In this document: positions 1 through 9,383 of the stretch, one piece after another
How positions within the stretch are numbered: the stretch's first letter is position 1
Layout: each line of letters begins with the position of its first letter
Made by a program: the position numbers and the translations under genes
Notes under the pieces: model-generated
The model's input: only the letters and a program-made list of their open reading frames with translations
What the model was told of the DNA's origin: nothing
The model's database searches: none
NCBI RefSeq assembly: GCF_017918235.1
Contig: NC_090560.1
Span: 1 to 64,000, forward strand
From: Porcisia hertigi
Taxonomy: Eukaryota; Euglenozoa; Kinetoplastea; Trypanosomatida; Trypanosomatidae
DNA length: 64,000 nt
Reading direction: 5' to 3'

Positions 1-330
1 ATTAATTTAGTTAAATTAAAATTAAATTAAAAATTTAAATTAAATTTATTTAAAAATTTAAAAATTAAAATTTAAAAATTAAAATTTAAAATTAAAATTA
101 AAATTAAAAATTAAAATTAAAATTAAAATTAAAATTAAAAATTAAATTAGTTTGAGTTAGGAGTTAAAGGGTTAGGGTTAAGGAGTTAGAGGGTTAAGGT
201 TAAAGGTTAGGGATTAGGGTTAGGGTTGAGGTTAGGATTAGGAATTTAAGGATTTGGGTTAGGATTGGGTTAGGGTTAGGGTTAGGGTTAGGGTTAGGTT
301 AAGTTAGGGTTAGGAGTTAGGGATTGTAAC
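1..330 (+). repeat. Degenerate telomeric tract (TTAAAA-like then TTAGGG repeats)
   Basis: Positions 1-150 are almost pure A/T in TTAAAA and TTAAAATT units. Positions 150-330 are imperfect TTAGGG repeats, with a clean run near 264-298. TTAGGG is the kinetoplastid telomere repeat. The A/T part fits a known nanopore basecalling error in which TTAGGG arrays are read as TTAAAA. The G-rich strand reads left to right here. A true left chromosome end should read CCCTAA on this strand, so this is an inverted, interstitial or misjoined telomere. Confidence 0.85.
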
Positions 331-1260
331 CCCAGAGAACTCTGCCACGGCCTCCAGTTAAGGAGATGAGGAGTGCAGCGAAGGGAGGGGTGACCGTCGG
401 ATGGACACACGTATACACTCGTCTCCACGGCGTGCTGGTGGGAGGGGGGGGGGTGTCGAAGATGATAGGAAAATCCACACTAAACAAATAAAGCAAAACG
501 AGAGGGTAGGGTGGGGGAGGGGGTTGGATAAAACATGGAGAAGCACGAAAGGCAAGACAAGCGCCATACGTGATGAGACACGTTCAGAAAGGGGGGGGAG
601 GGGCAGAGGGACGATGACCCCCCCCGAAAAAAAAAAAGTCGATGGCGGCGGCGCCCGAGGGGATAGTGCTTTGGTACAGCGAGGAAGGATTTGGAAGAAC
701 ACGAAGTCGGAAGCACAACACCACCAGTGCGCAATTGTAGCAACACACAATAGATAGAGAACCAATCCAATATTGAAAAAAATATGAAAGATTTTGAGGA
801 AGCGGCGAGAAGACAGATGCGTAGAGAAGGCGGAAAAGAAGAAAAAAGAAATGCGGTCACCAAACCCAAAAGGCAGGTGCCGTTTATCCACTGCAGCATC
901 AGTCCACGTGTCCTCACGGATGCTTATCTGTCCATGTGTTTACGGAAGCCAAAACGCGCACCTCCTCCTCCGCCCCTCAAAGACCTGTAGAAACGTGCAA
1001 TGAGGGAGCGAGGGAGTGGCATACGAGGGTGGGAGCTGGCGTGGATTTTCTGAAAAGGAATGGGGTGTGAACATGTATCAGCACAGTCACACAGGGGGAG
1101 GAGGAGGGGAAGAAGGGGTTAACGCAGATATTTGAAACCCAACACACCTGTGCAATGAAGGTGGCCTACACCCCTCATTCCCACTCCCACCCACTCCCAC
1201 CCATCCCCCCCCCCCCCTACGCCGGTCCCTTTCCCCCATATTGATAGACATCCTGCATGA
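331..1260. other. Non-coding stretch between telomere-like tract and first gene
   Basis: No convincing gene is seen. The stretch holds purine-rich runs and poly-G on the plus strand (about 445-455 and 590-600), and a short CACTCCCACC direct repeat near 1176-1205 next to a poly-C run. It is the presumed 3' flank of the first minus-strand gene. Frames open on both strands have low-complexity Pro/Ser/Arg content. Confidence 0.6.
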
Positions 1261-3108
1261 TCAACTCACGCATGTCGTCTCATCCTTCTCCTCGTCCTCC
1301 TCCTCCCAGGGCATTACGGCAAACTGAACTTCGCCGACGCCTGACAAACCGTCGCCTGTGCCGGGGAATAGCGAAGAGATTGTCGGCTCCGCTGCCGTGG
1401 GGGCGGCTGCATTCAAAGAGGCATCGGAAGACGCTTCTCGCTGCAACTCTTTTGAGATGGTGCGCACCTCGTGCGGTGGTGTCGGCGAAGCAAAGGCGGA
1501 AACAGTAATGGCCACCTCACCCTCCTCGGTCGCGCCAGGAGCAGCTGCAGGGCCCGCAATGTCGTCAACGGACACAGCACATGAGTTTGTGATGCCCCTC
1601 AATGTATCGCGGTGCCACGACAGCGTCTCCTCTAAATTGGTGAGCGCCGACTCCACCGGCCGGCGCCGGTTGGCTGCCAAACTTGTACTCTGCGAGGCAA
1701 TCTCTAACAATACTTTGCAGTGGCGTGCTGTTTCCATCGCCACGGTGCACCACGGCTCTGCCGCCTCGCCGCATTTGATGAAACCCTCCACGATTGCGAT
1801 GACATCCTCGCTGTCGTAGATGTGCCCCATTACCTCCTCCACAGGGGTAGAGAGATCGGTGGGGCCAACCCGTGGAGGCGTGCAGAGCACCGCCAGCACC
1901 GCCGCCACTTGCCGCTCTGTCACACATTGGCCGACACAGTGCACCTTCCAGAAATAGTTCGCCCAGAACGTCTCCTCCTTTAGGCGGGCCGGCACTAGGC
2001 TGTAGCGGCGAGCCCGTATCTCGCTAGAGGCGAGCAGGCCTTCGTGTACATCGCGGTCAAAGTCGAAGAGGCTGTAGCGCGCCCACAAGTCCGCCTCCAG
2101 GAGGCCGACCTCCGCCAGCAGCGCCACCTCGTCCGGCGAAGGCACTTTCTCCCGACCATGTCGATACGTTCCGTTCAGTCCAGCTAGCCGCTCGCTCACG
2201 AGAGTGCGCCATTCGGAGGTGCGGTCACGCCACTCCTCCGGTGGCTGCTCCCACGGAGGCAGGGGAACAGGAGTTGAAACAGCAGCCTTCGCTGGCGCGG
2301 TGGAAGCAGGGACATACGCTGAAGCCAGCGGAAACGCGGTGTTGTGCCAAAGATCGGAGGTGCTCGCCACCGCCGAAGCGGATGACGCGAGGATGACGTT
2401 GTTGATGCTCTCGCGCCCTTCGTGGTAGAGTCTCGAAGTGCTGCCCAGCAAGTGGCTCACCGATGTCGTCAGGGAGGAGAAGAACGACAAGGCGGTGGTG
2501 GTAGCCTGGTGAAGCGGGACACTGATGCCAATTTCGATTGTGATCTGCAGCGTAAAAGACAATGGTATGCCGCTGACGTAGCGCGCGTTGTGAAGCACCT
2601 CTGCGGGAATGAAGTCTGGAAAGCTCACTTGTGTGCTGTTCGCGTTGAGTACTGTCATCTTCGTTGACTTGATGCCCTTTCCGGTTGCCTCCCCGCCGCT
2701 CTCACCACCGCGCCACCCGTGTTCTTCTTTCACCGCCGATGGAGCCGTGAAGTCCACAGGGAGCACCTCGCACGTCACGGCGCAGCCGCCCGGGAAGTCT
2801 CCGGAGGGCGAAGATGACGACGATACTGCTTCGGATGTTGTGAACCCCCCTGACGACGCTGACGGCGATGGTGGAGGTGGGATGAACTCGACGAGTACGC
2901 CAAAGGGGTCGCTGGAAGGCACAGCGCTCTGCACCAAGCCGCGTAGGAGCACCAACTTGAACTGATGCTTCCGCGACGTTGCATTTGGTATCCAGAATGG
3001 GAGGGAAGAGAGTTTGTTCTGGCGGCTCAGGTCCTCCAACCCGACAGCCTCCCAGCGGTAGATGGCCGTGTGATCATCTACGTTGCGCACGAACTCAACG
3101 GACGACAT
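1261..3108 (-). CDS. BSD-domain protein
   Basis: 615 aa, ATG at 3108. A likely splice acceptor AG lies at 3119-3120 after a pyrimidine stretch on the sense strand. Residues about 300-395 look like a BSD domain: helical segments ending in LVPARLKEETFWANYF, where the FW..YF pattern is the family hallmark. BSD domains occur in TFIIH p62, in synapse-associated proteins and in many uncharacterised plant and protist proteins. The N-terminal 80 residues are compact and hydrophobic-patterned (PFWIPNATSRKHQFKLVLL). Long Ser/Pro/Ala linkers follow, and the C-terminus is acidic (EEEDEEKDE). No catalytic motif is seen. The role is unknown, possibly adaptor or transcription/trafficking related. First gene of the minus-strand array, so last in transcription order. 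Confidence 0.75.
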   Translation of the reverse strand: MSSVEFVRNVDDHTAIYRWEAVGLEDLSRQNKLSSLPFWIPNATSRKHQFKLVLLRGLVQSAVPSSDPFGVLVEFIPPPPSPSASSGGFTTSEAVSSSSSPSGDFPGGCAVTCEVLPVDFTAPSAVKEEHGWRGGESGGEATGKGIKSTKMTVLNANSTQVSFPDFIPAEVLHNARYVSGIPLSFTLQITIEIGISVPLHQATTTALSFFSSLTTSVSHLLGSTSRLYHEGRESINNVILASSASAVASTSDLWHNTAFPLASAYVPASTAPAKAAVSTPVPLPPWEQPPEEWRDRTSEWRTLVSERLAGLNGTYRHGREKVPSPDEVALLAEVGLLEADLWARYSLFDFDRDVHEGLLASSEIRARRYSLVPARLKEETFWANYFWKVHCVGQCVTERQVAAVLAVLCTPPRVGPTDLSTPVEEVMGHIYDSEDVIAIVEGFIKCGEAAEPWCTVAMETARHCKVLLEIASQSTSLAANRRRPVESALTNLEETLSWHRDTLRGITNSCAVSVDDIAGPAAAPGATEEGEVAITVSAFASPTPPHEVRTISKELQREASSDASLNAAAPTAAEPTISSLFPGTGDGLSGVGEVQFAVMPWEEEDEEKDETTCVS

Positions 3109-3896
3109 GCAAGCACGTCTGTGGGTGAGGCACAGACACGGAAAGAGCGGACGAAAGCGTGTGTAGAAATAAGGGGAGAGGCAGAGGAAAACCCCGACGG
3201 ATGAGGTACCGATGGCACGCTATTGCAACACGCCCACGAAGCTCTCACGGATGTATGTATGTGTGTGTGTATATATATATTGGCCCCCCCCCCTTCCCTC
3301 CGTGTAGGACCAAAGTAGAAAACTGTTTCTTGGGTGAGTGGGCGTATCGAGAAGACCGCGTGAAAAGTGTCGGTACGATGTAACGATGCTATGCGAAACG
3401 AAAATGCACGGGTGAAGAGTTCTGCAGGATGGCGGTGAGGGCGGAAAGGGAAAGTGGGGAGAGGGGGGAAGTGCGCAAGCGAGGCGATACGCGTCTCTCA
3501 GTTATCGTTGCAACGAAGGACAACCCAGAGAGCTCTGGAAGCTGAGCGCTGAAGAAAGCTTTCCGCGTTCATGTGGTGCACCACATCGACGTAATGCGGC
3601 AGAAGGAACTCATACAGAGAGAGGGCATGCCGCTGTCCACGTATGTGTGCCCGTGTGCGTTCATCAAGTGGGAGGAGAGAAAGGCAGGGAGGGGGGGGGT
3701 GACTTTTTCTCGGTCAGGCAATTATAATAAAAGGAGAAGGACTCCGCAGGCCGCTGCGTGGAGCACACCGCAAAGAGCAAACGGGTTGCAGAGGCTACAT
3801 CGTTACGGGGGATTTGGAGGTGGCGTGGGTAAAAGGGCTCTGTGTGGTGTCTGGGTGATGAGTAACACAACTCCCACACATTCACACACACACACA

Positions 3897-3937
<41 letters not shown>

Positions 3938-3951
3938 CCATCCATCCACCA
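3109..3951. other. Intergenic spacer with (GT/AT) repeats
   Basis: Holds a GT-then-AT microsatellite at about 3255-3281, a poly-C run near 3283-3293, and a CA-then-AT microsatellite at about 3884-3930 just downstream of the next gene's stop. No gene is seen. Confidence 0.6.
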
Positions 3952-4668
3952 CTAGGCCCCATCGATCAACATCACACGTTCCACAACTACTTTGCTCACC
4001 AGCACTGCCGCCTCTGACATAAGCTTTGAAGTTAGGTGATCCTTGTATGGACCCATAAACAAACCTTCGCGACGTGCCTTTGAGAGCAGGATGCCGGCAG
4101 AGTGCTCCGCGCACCGCACTCGTGCAACATGGGCGACAGCCTTGCCAATCACCTCGTTGGGTGGCTCGGGACCGACAGCTGCGAGGTAACGCTCGATCTG
4201 ATTGAAGGGGATCGTGTAAAAGACTGTCACCATCATGTTCAACGATCCGTCGCGCACCGCTACACCCTCGATGACGCAGTTCACAGACTCCCCCGGTTCT
4301 TCAAAGACACCTCGCGGAAGCGTGAAAAGACCAAAAAAAGAGGTCGGTGGCACCAGCAGCCGCGTCCGGCTCCAGTACATCAAAGCGGACCCAAAATACA
4401 GTGACACATCAAAGTGCGACACCCGGGGTAGCGAGTCCCGGTGCATGTCGCGATCTGCCGAGGTGCACAAGACGGTCTTGCGGCGCGTGTCGTAGACGAT
4501 CGTTACGCAGCGCGGGTGAACGGGAACCGAACAAATCTGAACGACTTTCCAGAGGCAGAGAAGACCAACACCGGCTACTGTGAGCGGTAACAGCACACCT
4601 CTGCTGCTAGTTGGCCGCTCGTTGGTGGAAGAGGCGGCCACCACCGTGGTCGAGGAGGCGGTCAACAT
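3952..4668 (-). CDS. SPFH/band-7-like single-pass membrane protein
   Basis: 238 aa, ATG at 4668. A transmembrane segment at residues about 26-47 (LLPLTVAGVGLLCLWKVVQI) follows a Ser/Thr-rich N-terminus. The rest is compatible with a prohibitin/band-7 fold: a beta-rich part (VNCVIEGVAVRDGSLNMMVT), then a helix-turn pattern around YLAAVGPEPPNEVIGKAVAH resembling the SPFH core, and a C-terminal VVVERVMLI strand. If correct it would be a membrane-anchored scaffold facing one compartment, perhaps mitochondrial. The protein is short for the family and lacks the usual long coiled-coil tail. The assignment rests on pattern only. Confidence 0.6.
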   Translation of the reverse strand: MLTASSTTVVAASSTNERPTSSRGVLLPLTVAGVGLLCLWKVVQICSVPVHPRCVTIVYDTRRKTVLCTSADRDMHRDSLPRVSHFDVSLYFGSALMYWSRTRLLVPPTSFFGLFTLPRGVFEEPGESVNCVIEGVAVRDGSLNMMVTVFYTIPFNQIERYLAAVGPEPPNEVIGKAVAHVARVRCAEHSAGILLSKARREGLFMGPYKDHLTSKLMSEAAVLVSKVVVERVMLIDGA

Positions 4669-5229
4669 GGGCGGTCAGATGCGACGTCCCAATGTGACAA
4701 TGATAGAGAAGGCGATGTGGAGGCCAGAGCGAAGAGTGACCATTTAACTTGAACCCTATAAGAACAGCAGTATAACGTGGTGGCTGGGAACCTCGTCAGG
4801 CGCGGGAAAAAGATAATGTCCAGCGGTGGACACGTGGGTTCGACAGTTCTGTACGCCACCAACTCAGCAAAGTGTAGAGTGTGCATCACAGATGGCAGGG
4901 GTAAACCACCACCCGAGTGCGAGCGCGGGGTGGGAAGTGGAGGGAGGGAAGGAGGAGGGAGAGAAAAGTGAGGAAAAGGGGGATGGGAGATGGGAGATGG
5001 TGATGGCCTGTGCAAAAAAAAGCTTCTAGGGAAAGTGGTCACGCCAGAAAGTTGGCCCGCTCCGGCAGGGGAAAAAGGGGGGAAATGCGGGCAGAGCGGC
5101 TGCCGCTCCCCCCCCCCTCCACCGTTGTTCCATCTTTCTCATTCTTTCCAACTTTTCTAGGATGTCGAGAGGGGTGAGGCCGGAGACCTCAGCATGGGGG
5201 AAGGGGAAGGGCAGGCATCTGTGAGGTGT
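4669..5229. other. Intergenic spacer, no gene seen
   Basis: Purine-rich on the plus strand (poly-GA around 4930-5000) and C-rich at about 5107-5120. It is the pyrimidine-rich side for the minus-strand gene ending at 3952. Confidence 0.55.
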
Positions 5230-5705
5230 GTGGTCCGTCATCTCCTCCGCGGTTTGTTGGGAAACCAAACACTTCCCCGTCTTGCCAAGGCCAGAAGGTG
5301 ACTGGCTCACGTATCCCCACCCACCCACCCCTCGATGTAGAGAACTTAGAGTAGTGGATCGCTACTGACGTCTGCAACACAAGTCCTGGGTGATGCCGCT
5401 CAGAAACAACCCGCGACACTGCACACCTTTTTACTGTCCATAAGGGGGAGGGAAGTCGGAGAGGGGGAGGGGGGTACAGACTGTCGGGGTGACTCGAACG
5501 TGTCTCACCTGATCCCCTCTCCACTGCCCACTGGCGAGGGGGTTGCCTTGAGGTACACCACACACACACACACACACGCAAAGGGGTAGTGGTGATGCTC
5601 CCGGTGGTATCCTGGAGGAATGAGGCGGTGTGTGTGTGCATGTAGTGTGTGTGTGGTGTGTGGCGTTGTAGCTTCCAACGCGTTGCCTGACAGAATGGAC
5701 AGACA
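5230..5705 (-). mobile_element. SIDER-like degenerate retroposon, copy A
   Basis: About 475 bp closely matching 49110-49625 in the same orientation and 19385-19795 in the opposite one. Shared blocks include CTTGCCAAGGCCAGAA, GATGTAGAGAACTTAGAGTA, TTTACTGTCCATAAGGGGGA and TGCCTTGAGGTACACC. It is non-coding, ends near CCTGACAGAATGG, and sits downstream of the thymidylate-kinase-like gene, in its probable 3' UTR. Size, position and divergence fit Leishmania SIDER elements, which can destabilise mRNAs. Subtype (SIDER1 or SIDER2) was not determined. Confidence 0.7.
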
Positions 5706-5759
5706 CTGAAAGGTAGAGGTGGAGCCTAATTGACCTCGCAGTCTTTCACGCGGGTGCTA

Positions 5760-6584
5760 CTAAAATGGTTCGATACTGTCGAGTTCCGCCTGAGTGAACG
5801 GCACAGCGCTATGTGCCACGCCGCCCTCGCTCAGAAGCTGTAAAATGGAATTCACAGCGATACGGTACGTCGGTGCGTCTACCTCCGTGAGCACATTGGT
5901 GCGACGGTACGCTTCCATGGCGACGCGGCGCATCTCACCATTGGAGGAGAGGCGCCTCTCCTCGGCATCCTCCGGTGCGCGCCTGCGAATACGCTCCGCC
6001 CGCACCGCTTCCTCGACGCACAGCAAAAACCCCAGGTCCGGCTCGGGCAAGTCCTTGGGCCAGTGGTACACCGCATCGCCCCTGGGCGGCAGGGTGTCCC
6101 AGCTGCAGCAGTTTGCCAACGCCATCGCGCACGTGGAGCACCACCATCGATCGACTACAACCACTGACGACTGCGCTGCTGCCAGGATGCCCTCTGCAGC
6201 AATGTAATTTGCAGCGGAGTAGAACGCCCTTGCCAGAGCCTCATCCTGACCCCTGAAAGTCTCGCGGACCTCCGCGAACTGCAGTGGCGGCGTGCTGATA
6301 GCCACCCCCGACAGCCTCTCGGCCAGAGTACCCGCAACGACGGTCTTTCCAGTTCCATCCAAGCCTTCCAGAACAATGACGGGGTGCTTGCGTGCCGAAG
6401 CGGCCCTCGTCAGCGTGTTCAGCGTCTGCACCTGACAAACAAAAGAAGAGCAGCTGGGTGTCCACCATGGCGGAGACGGCGACAGTTGTGCTACGGCGTG
6501 CAAGACTCGAAGACAGTCGAGGCGAGACTTGTACACGTTCGTGCCGCCGTGCATCGTGCGCGCTAGAGCAGCTATAGAAGACAT
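5760..6584 (-). CDS. Thymidylate-kinase-like / UMP-CMP kinase 2-like P-loop kinase
   Basis: 274 aa, ATG at 6584. A Walker A loop lies at residues about 70-82 (VLEGLDGTGKTVVAGTLAE). A DRWWCSTCAMA motif stands where dTMP kinases have DR(Y/H). WPKDLPEPDLGFLLCV and a lid with ERIRRRAPEDAEER follow. The combination 'DR-W-ST' plus 'WPxDLxxPD' resembles the kinase domain of vertebrate CMPK2 (mitochondrial) more than classical dTMP kinase. The first 65 residues are non-conserved and basic/hydrophobic and could be a mitochondrial presequence. Expected reaction: phosphorylation of (d)NMP with ATP. A SIDER-like element follows in the 3' flank, suggesting post-transcriptional control. Confidence 0.85.
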   Translation of the reverse strand: MSSIAALARTMHGGTNVYKSRLDCLRVLHAVAQLSPSPPWWTPSCSSFVCQVQTLNTLTRAASARKHPVIVLEGLDGTGKTVVAGTLAERLSGVAISTPPLQFAEVRETFRGQDEALARAFYSAANYIAAEGILAAAQSSVVVVDRWWCSTCAMALANCCSWDTLPPRGDAVYHWPKDLPEPDLGFLLCVEEAVRAERIRRRAPEDAEERRLSSNGEMRRVAMEAYRRTNVLTEVDAPTYRIAVNSILQLLSEGGVAHSAVPFTQAELDSIEPF

Positions 6585-7034
6585 CAGAGTGAATTAAGCA
6601 ACGACTACAACTCGCATCTCGGTTTGGAGAGCCCTTACGCAGGTCTGTGTACTGGAGGAGGAGGAGGAGGTTTCACGTCCCCTGAATGAGCCCGCATTCG
6701 AAGGTCCCCATGAGGAAGAAGCCAATCGCAGGCAAGATAAGGCGCGCGCGCGGGGCGGGAGAGAGGGGGGAGGGAGGGGAGGGGTAAAAGAGAGATTAGC
6801 AATGAAGAAATGAAGAGGGCACCCATACACACAAACGCAGAGGAAAGAGAGCCGGTGGGGGAGGGGGGAAGGGAGGAGGGCGCCCTTCTGCGGCGCTGCA
6901 TATTTTCTCATGTTTTCTGTGATATAGAATACCTCCGGTGCTGCTGTGGAGGAAGTCCGTCGTGTAGTATCGATTTTTCCTTCACACACACACACACACA
7001 TACGCACACACACACATACGCACGTCGTGTGTGA
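6585..7034. other. Intergenic spacer, no gene seen
   Basis: GGA-rich run near 6654-6670, poly-purine at 6755-6790, and CA repeats at about 6983-7024. These give pyrimidine and GT tracts on the sense (minus) strand. Confidence 0.55.
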
Positions 7035-8105
7035 TCAGATGAGCATCCATCCAGGGCAATAGAGATGATTTGACGCCGGGTACGGATCCTTCACAAACCA
7101 CTTGGACGGCGCGATGACACGACGCAGTGGGACGTGGTTCAGGTAGGCGCCCCACCACGAGAAAGTCGAATTTGCCATCACAACGTCGTTGCACTGCGAC
7201 ATCATCAGCAACTCCAGCACATCGCGCGGCATCATGGACGCGGACGATGGCGACGCAGAGGTCTTTGCGGGTTCTCCACTCGCCTCTGTTGCGGCGCAAA
7301 CGAGGCTGACCATGACAGCGTTCTTGTACTTGGTCCGGAAGTACCCCACAACGGTGCGACCAAAGCGCTCCTCGTCGCAAAAGACGAGCAGGTGGAGAGA
7401 GGGCGGCTGTGGGGTGTGTGCAGTCGACAATGGGGTCAGGTCCGCCGATGACTGCTGCTGTCGCGGTGGGAGTGGGGGGCGGTGCAACACAAGGCCACCC
7501 AGCAGCTGCTGCACTGCCGCATCGTAGTACTCCACAACGTCGAGCTGCACAAAAATGTCGGGAAACTGTGTGTAGTCCCCGCGCCGCACGTGTAGGGCGA
7601 CAGTATGGCACAAACCGCCGCCGTAGTGCACGTTGAGGTGCTCGCGGGCGGCACTCCAGAACGCCGGCGGAATCACGGACGATATAACTGGATGATCATC
7701 AAAAAAAGCGAGGCTTTGGAAGAAGCCGATCATGTTGAAGACAGAGGCCTGCTGCGCATCGAGCTGCACCTTCCGCACTGGTCGCATCTCGGGCACCGTC
7801 ACGATAGGCATCTGTGGCAGTTGTTGCGCAGGGGTGCACATGTGCACCCCATGCTGGTCAAGATCACGAAAAAGAGAGTCCCAGTAAGTGGGGCGTGGGG
7901 GCCCGGCGCTGCTGCTGAGCGGCGCTGCCTCAAGGTATGCCGGTATGCCTGTGCGGCGCGCAGTGGCTAGAAGGTTCGCAACAAGAAAGAGTTGGTTGCC
8001 CATACCACCTACAATGTTCGTTGTGAGGCGTGCCTTTGCCGGTTGGCTTGACGGCGACGCCGCCCCGGCTGCGCTGGCAGCGAAGGTCAGAAAGGACGCC
8101 CTCAT
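7035..8105 (-). CDS. FUT1: GT11 alpha-1,2-fucosyltransferase, mitochondrial
   Basis: 356 aa from the first in-frame ATG at 8105; the frame is open further upstream but has only a TTG. GT11 motifs: NIVGGMGNQLF near the N-terminus (about 30-40), HVRRGDY in mid-protein (GDP-fucose binding) and NSTFSWWGAYL near the C-terminus. The leader MRASFLTFAASAAGAASPSSQPAKARL has Arg and Ala/Ser, no acids, and looks like a mitochondrial targeting peptide rather than a Golgi signal anchor. This matches the known L. major FUT1 (recalled as LmjF.01.0100), an essential mitochondrial enzyme. It transfers fucose from GDP-Fuc to galactose-type acceptors. A Ser/Pro/Gln-rich insert sits at about residues 210-240. 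Confidence 0.92.
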   Translation of the reverse strand: MRASFLTFAASAAGAASPSSQPAKARLTTNIVGGMGNQLFLVANLLATARRTGIPAYLEAAPLSSSAGPPRPTYWDSLFRDLDQHGVHMCTPAQQLPQMPIVTVPEMRPVRKVQLDAQQASVFNMIGFFQSLAFFDDHPVISSVIPPAFWSAAREHLNVHYGGGLCHTVALHVRRGDYTQFPDIFVQLDVVEYYDAAVQQLLGGLVLHRPPLPPRQQQSSADLTPLSTAHTPQPPSLHLLVFCDEERFGRTVVGYFRTKYKNAVMVSLVCAATEASGEPAKTSASPSSASMMPRDVLELLMMSQCNDVVMANSTFSWWGAYLNHVPLRRVIAPSKWFVKDPYPASNHLYCPGWMLI

Positions 8106-9383
8106 AGAGATATTTGATTGGCGTGTGCACAGTCGAGTATGTGTGGAGGGTGGGGTGAGCTCCAATCGAGGGCGTGAAGGGAGGGGAGGGAGCGTGTGTG
8201 TGTGTGTGTGTGTGTGCGTGTGTGCGTGTGTGTGTGTGTGTGTGTGTATGCCCCCTCCCTCCCTTCCTCTGTCACCGTAGTCTTGATGAACCCCTCAAGT
8301 TCACGGGGCTCTTCGGAGATGGTGGTGGTGGTGATTAGAGGGGTTGGGGCGGGAGAGGTCCTCTCTGCCCTACAACAGGGAAACTTTGAGTATAGACACA
8401 AAAACACGTGTGAGACTTTCTTTTTGATCAGGTGAATCCTTTTCCTGTGGTGACCACACACACACACACACACTGTCGACGAGGACCGCTGTTTTGTTTT
8501 GTTTTTCCAAGCTGCAGAACGCGACTGAACAGAGAAGCGCAGCCCCTCCCTCCGTCACTTCAGCCACGGGTAGTGGAGGAACAATCCAGGGTTGTAGGCA
8601 CATGAACATATGCGCAGGGAGAGTGGAGGAGGAGGAGGAAGAGAGGGGAGGGGGAATGCCCTGGAAAAGAGTGACGGGGAGTGGCGAAGCGGCCAAAGGA
8701 GAAAACATGGAGCAGCACAGAAAAATATCAACACGATCCATGACAGTGATCAAAGTACCGCGACAGGAGCGCAGACCTCGCTCGATCATTCGTGCTTTCT
8801 CGGGGTTTACGATCATTCTAAACCCCCTCCCAACATACACACGTACACACATGCACTGGAGTATGCTGTTCAGCACAAATTCGTACGAGAAAGAGAGAAG
8901 GGCAAAGGGGAGAACAAGACGGCCAACGCTCAGAAGCGCTGGAGACAGTGAGTGGAAAATCTTCGAATAAAGCAGCTTTACACAAGCCAATCTCTGCCAC
9001 ACTGAGCCGCAGAGAGGAAGATATCCACAGGCTTACCCCACACATGTGTTCTTGCTTGTGATGGCCTCTTCAGGTTTGATCCTCTGTGAACTTAAGTGAT
9101 GACTAAGATGCCCTGCGCTCTCTCAGACATGAGCACGCACGCCCCAACCAAACGTAGATGCAGGAATGTACGCATCCTCAGGTGAAACACCCAACACCGT
9201 AACAATACCCGCAGAGGCGGGCGTGCGGATGTGCTGGATGGGGAAGGGAAAGAGGGAGGGAGGGGGGGTAAGTGCCTGATACAAAAAAAAACAAAGAAAA
9301 AAACGAAAGGTGAGGGTGAGGGTGAGGGCGAGGGTGAGGGTGAGGGTGAGGGGGGGGGGGGGTCGAAGAAAGAACACCGGTCG
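8106..9383. other. Long intergenic spacer with microsatellites
   Basis: (TG)n at about 8191-8248 directly upstream of the fucosyltransferase on the sense strand, CA repeat at 8456-8473, and a GGTGAG array at 9309-9352 (listed separately). The remaining 700 bp show no gene-like frame. Confidence 0.55.
9309..9352 (+). repeat. GGTGAG hexanucleotide array
   Basis: About seven GGTGAG units with one GGCGAG variant, running into a poly-G run to about 9362. It lies just downstream of the glutaredoxin stop. The repeated GG/GGG tracts could form a quadruplex on this strand. Confidence 0.85.

Noticed and set aside
358-1003. Overlapping open frames on both strands near the left edge
   Set aside because: Low-complexity Phe/Pro/Ser or Arg/Gly content from purine/pyrimidine tracts, no motif, no neighbour logic.
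8106-8165. N-terminal extension of the fucosyltransferase
   Set aside because: The frame is open but begins at TTG; the first ATG is at 8105 and gives a sensible leader.
8370-9002. 210-codon minus-strand frame in the spacer
   Set aside because: Cys/Val/Leu/Ser-rich from GT and TC tracts, no domain, spans a CA repeat.
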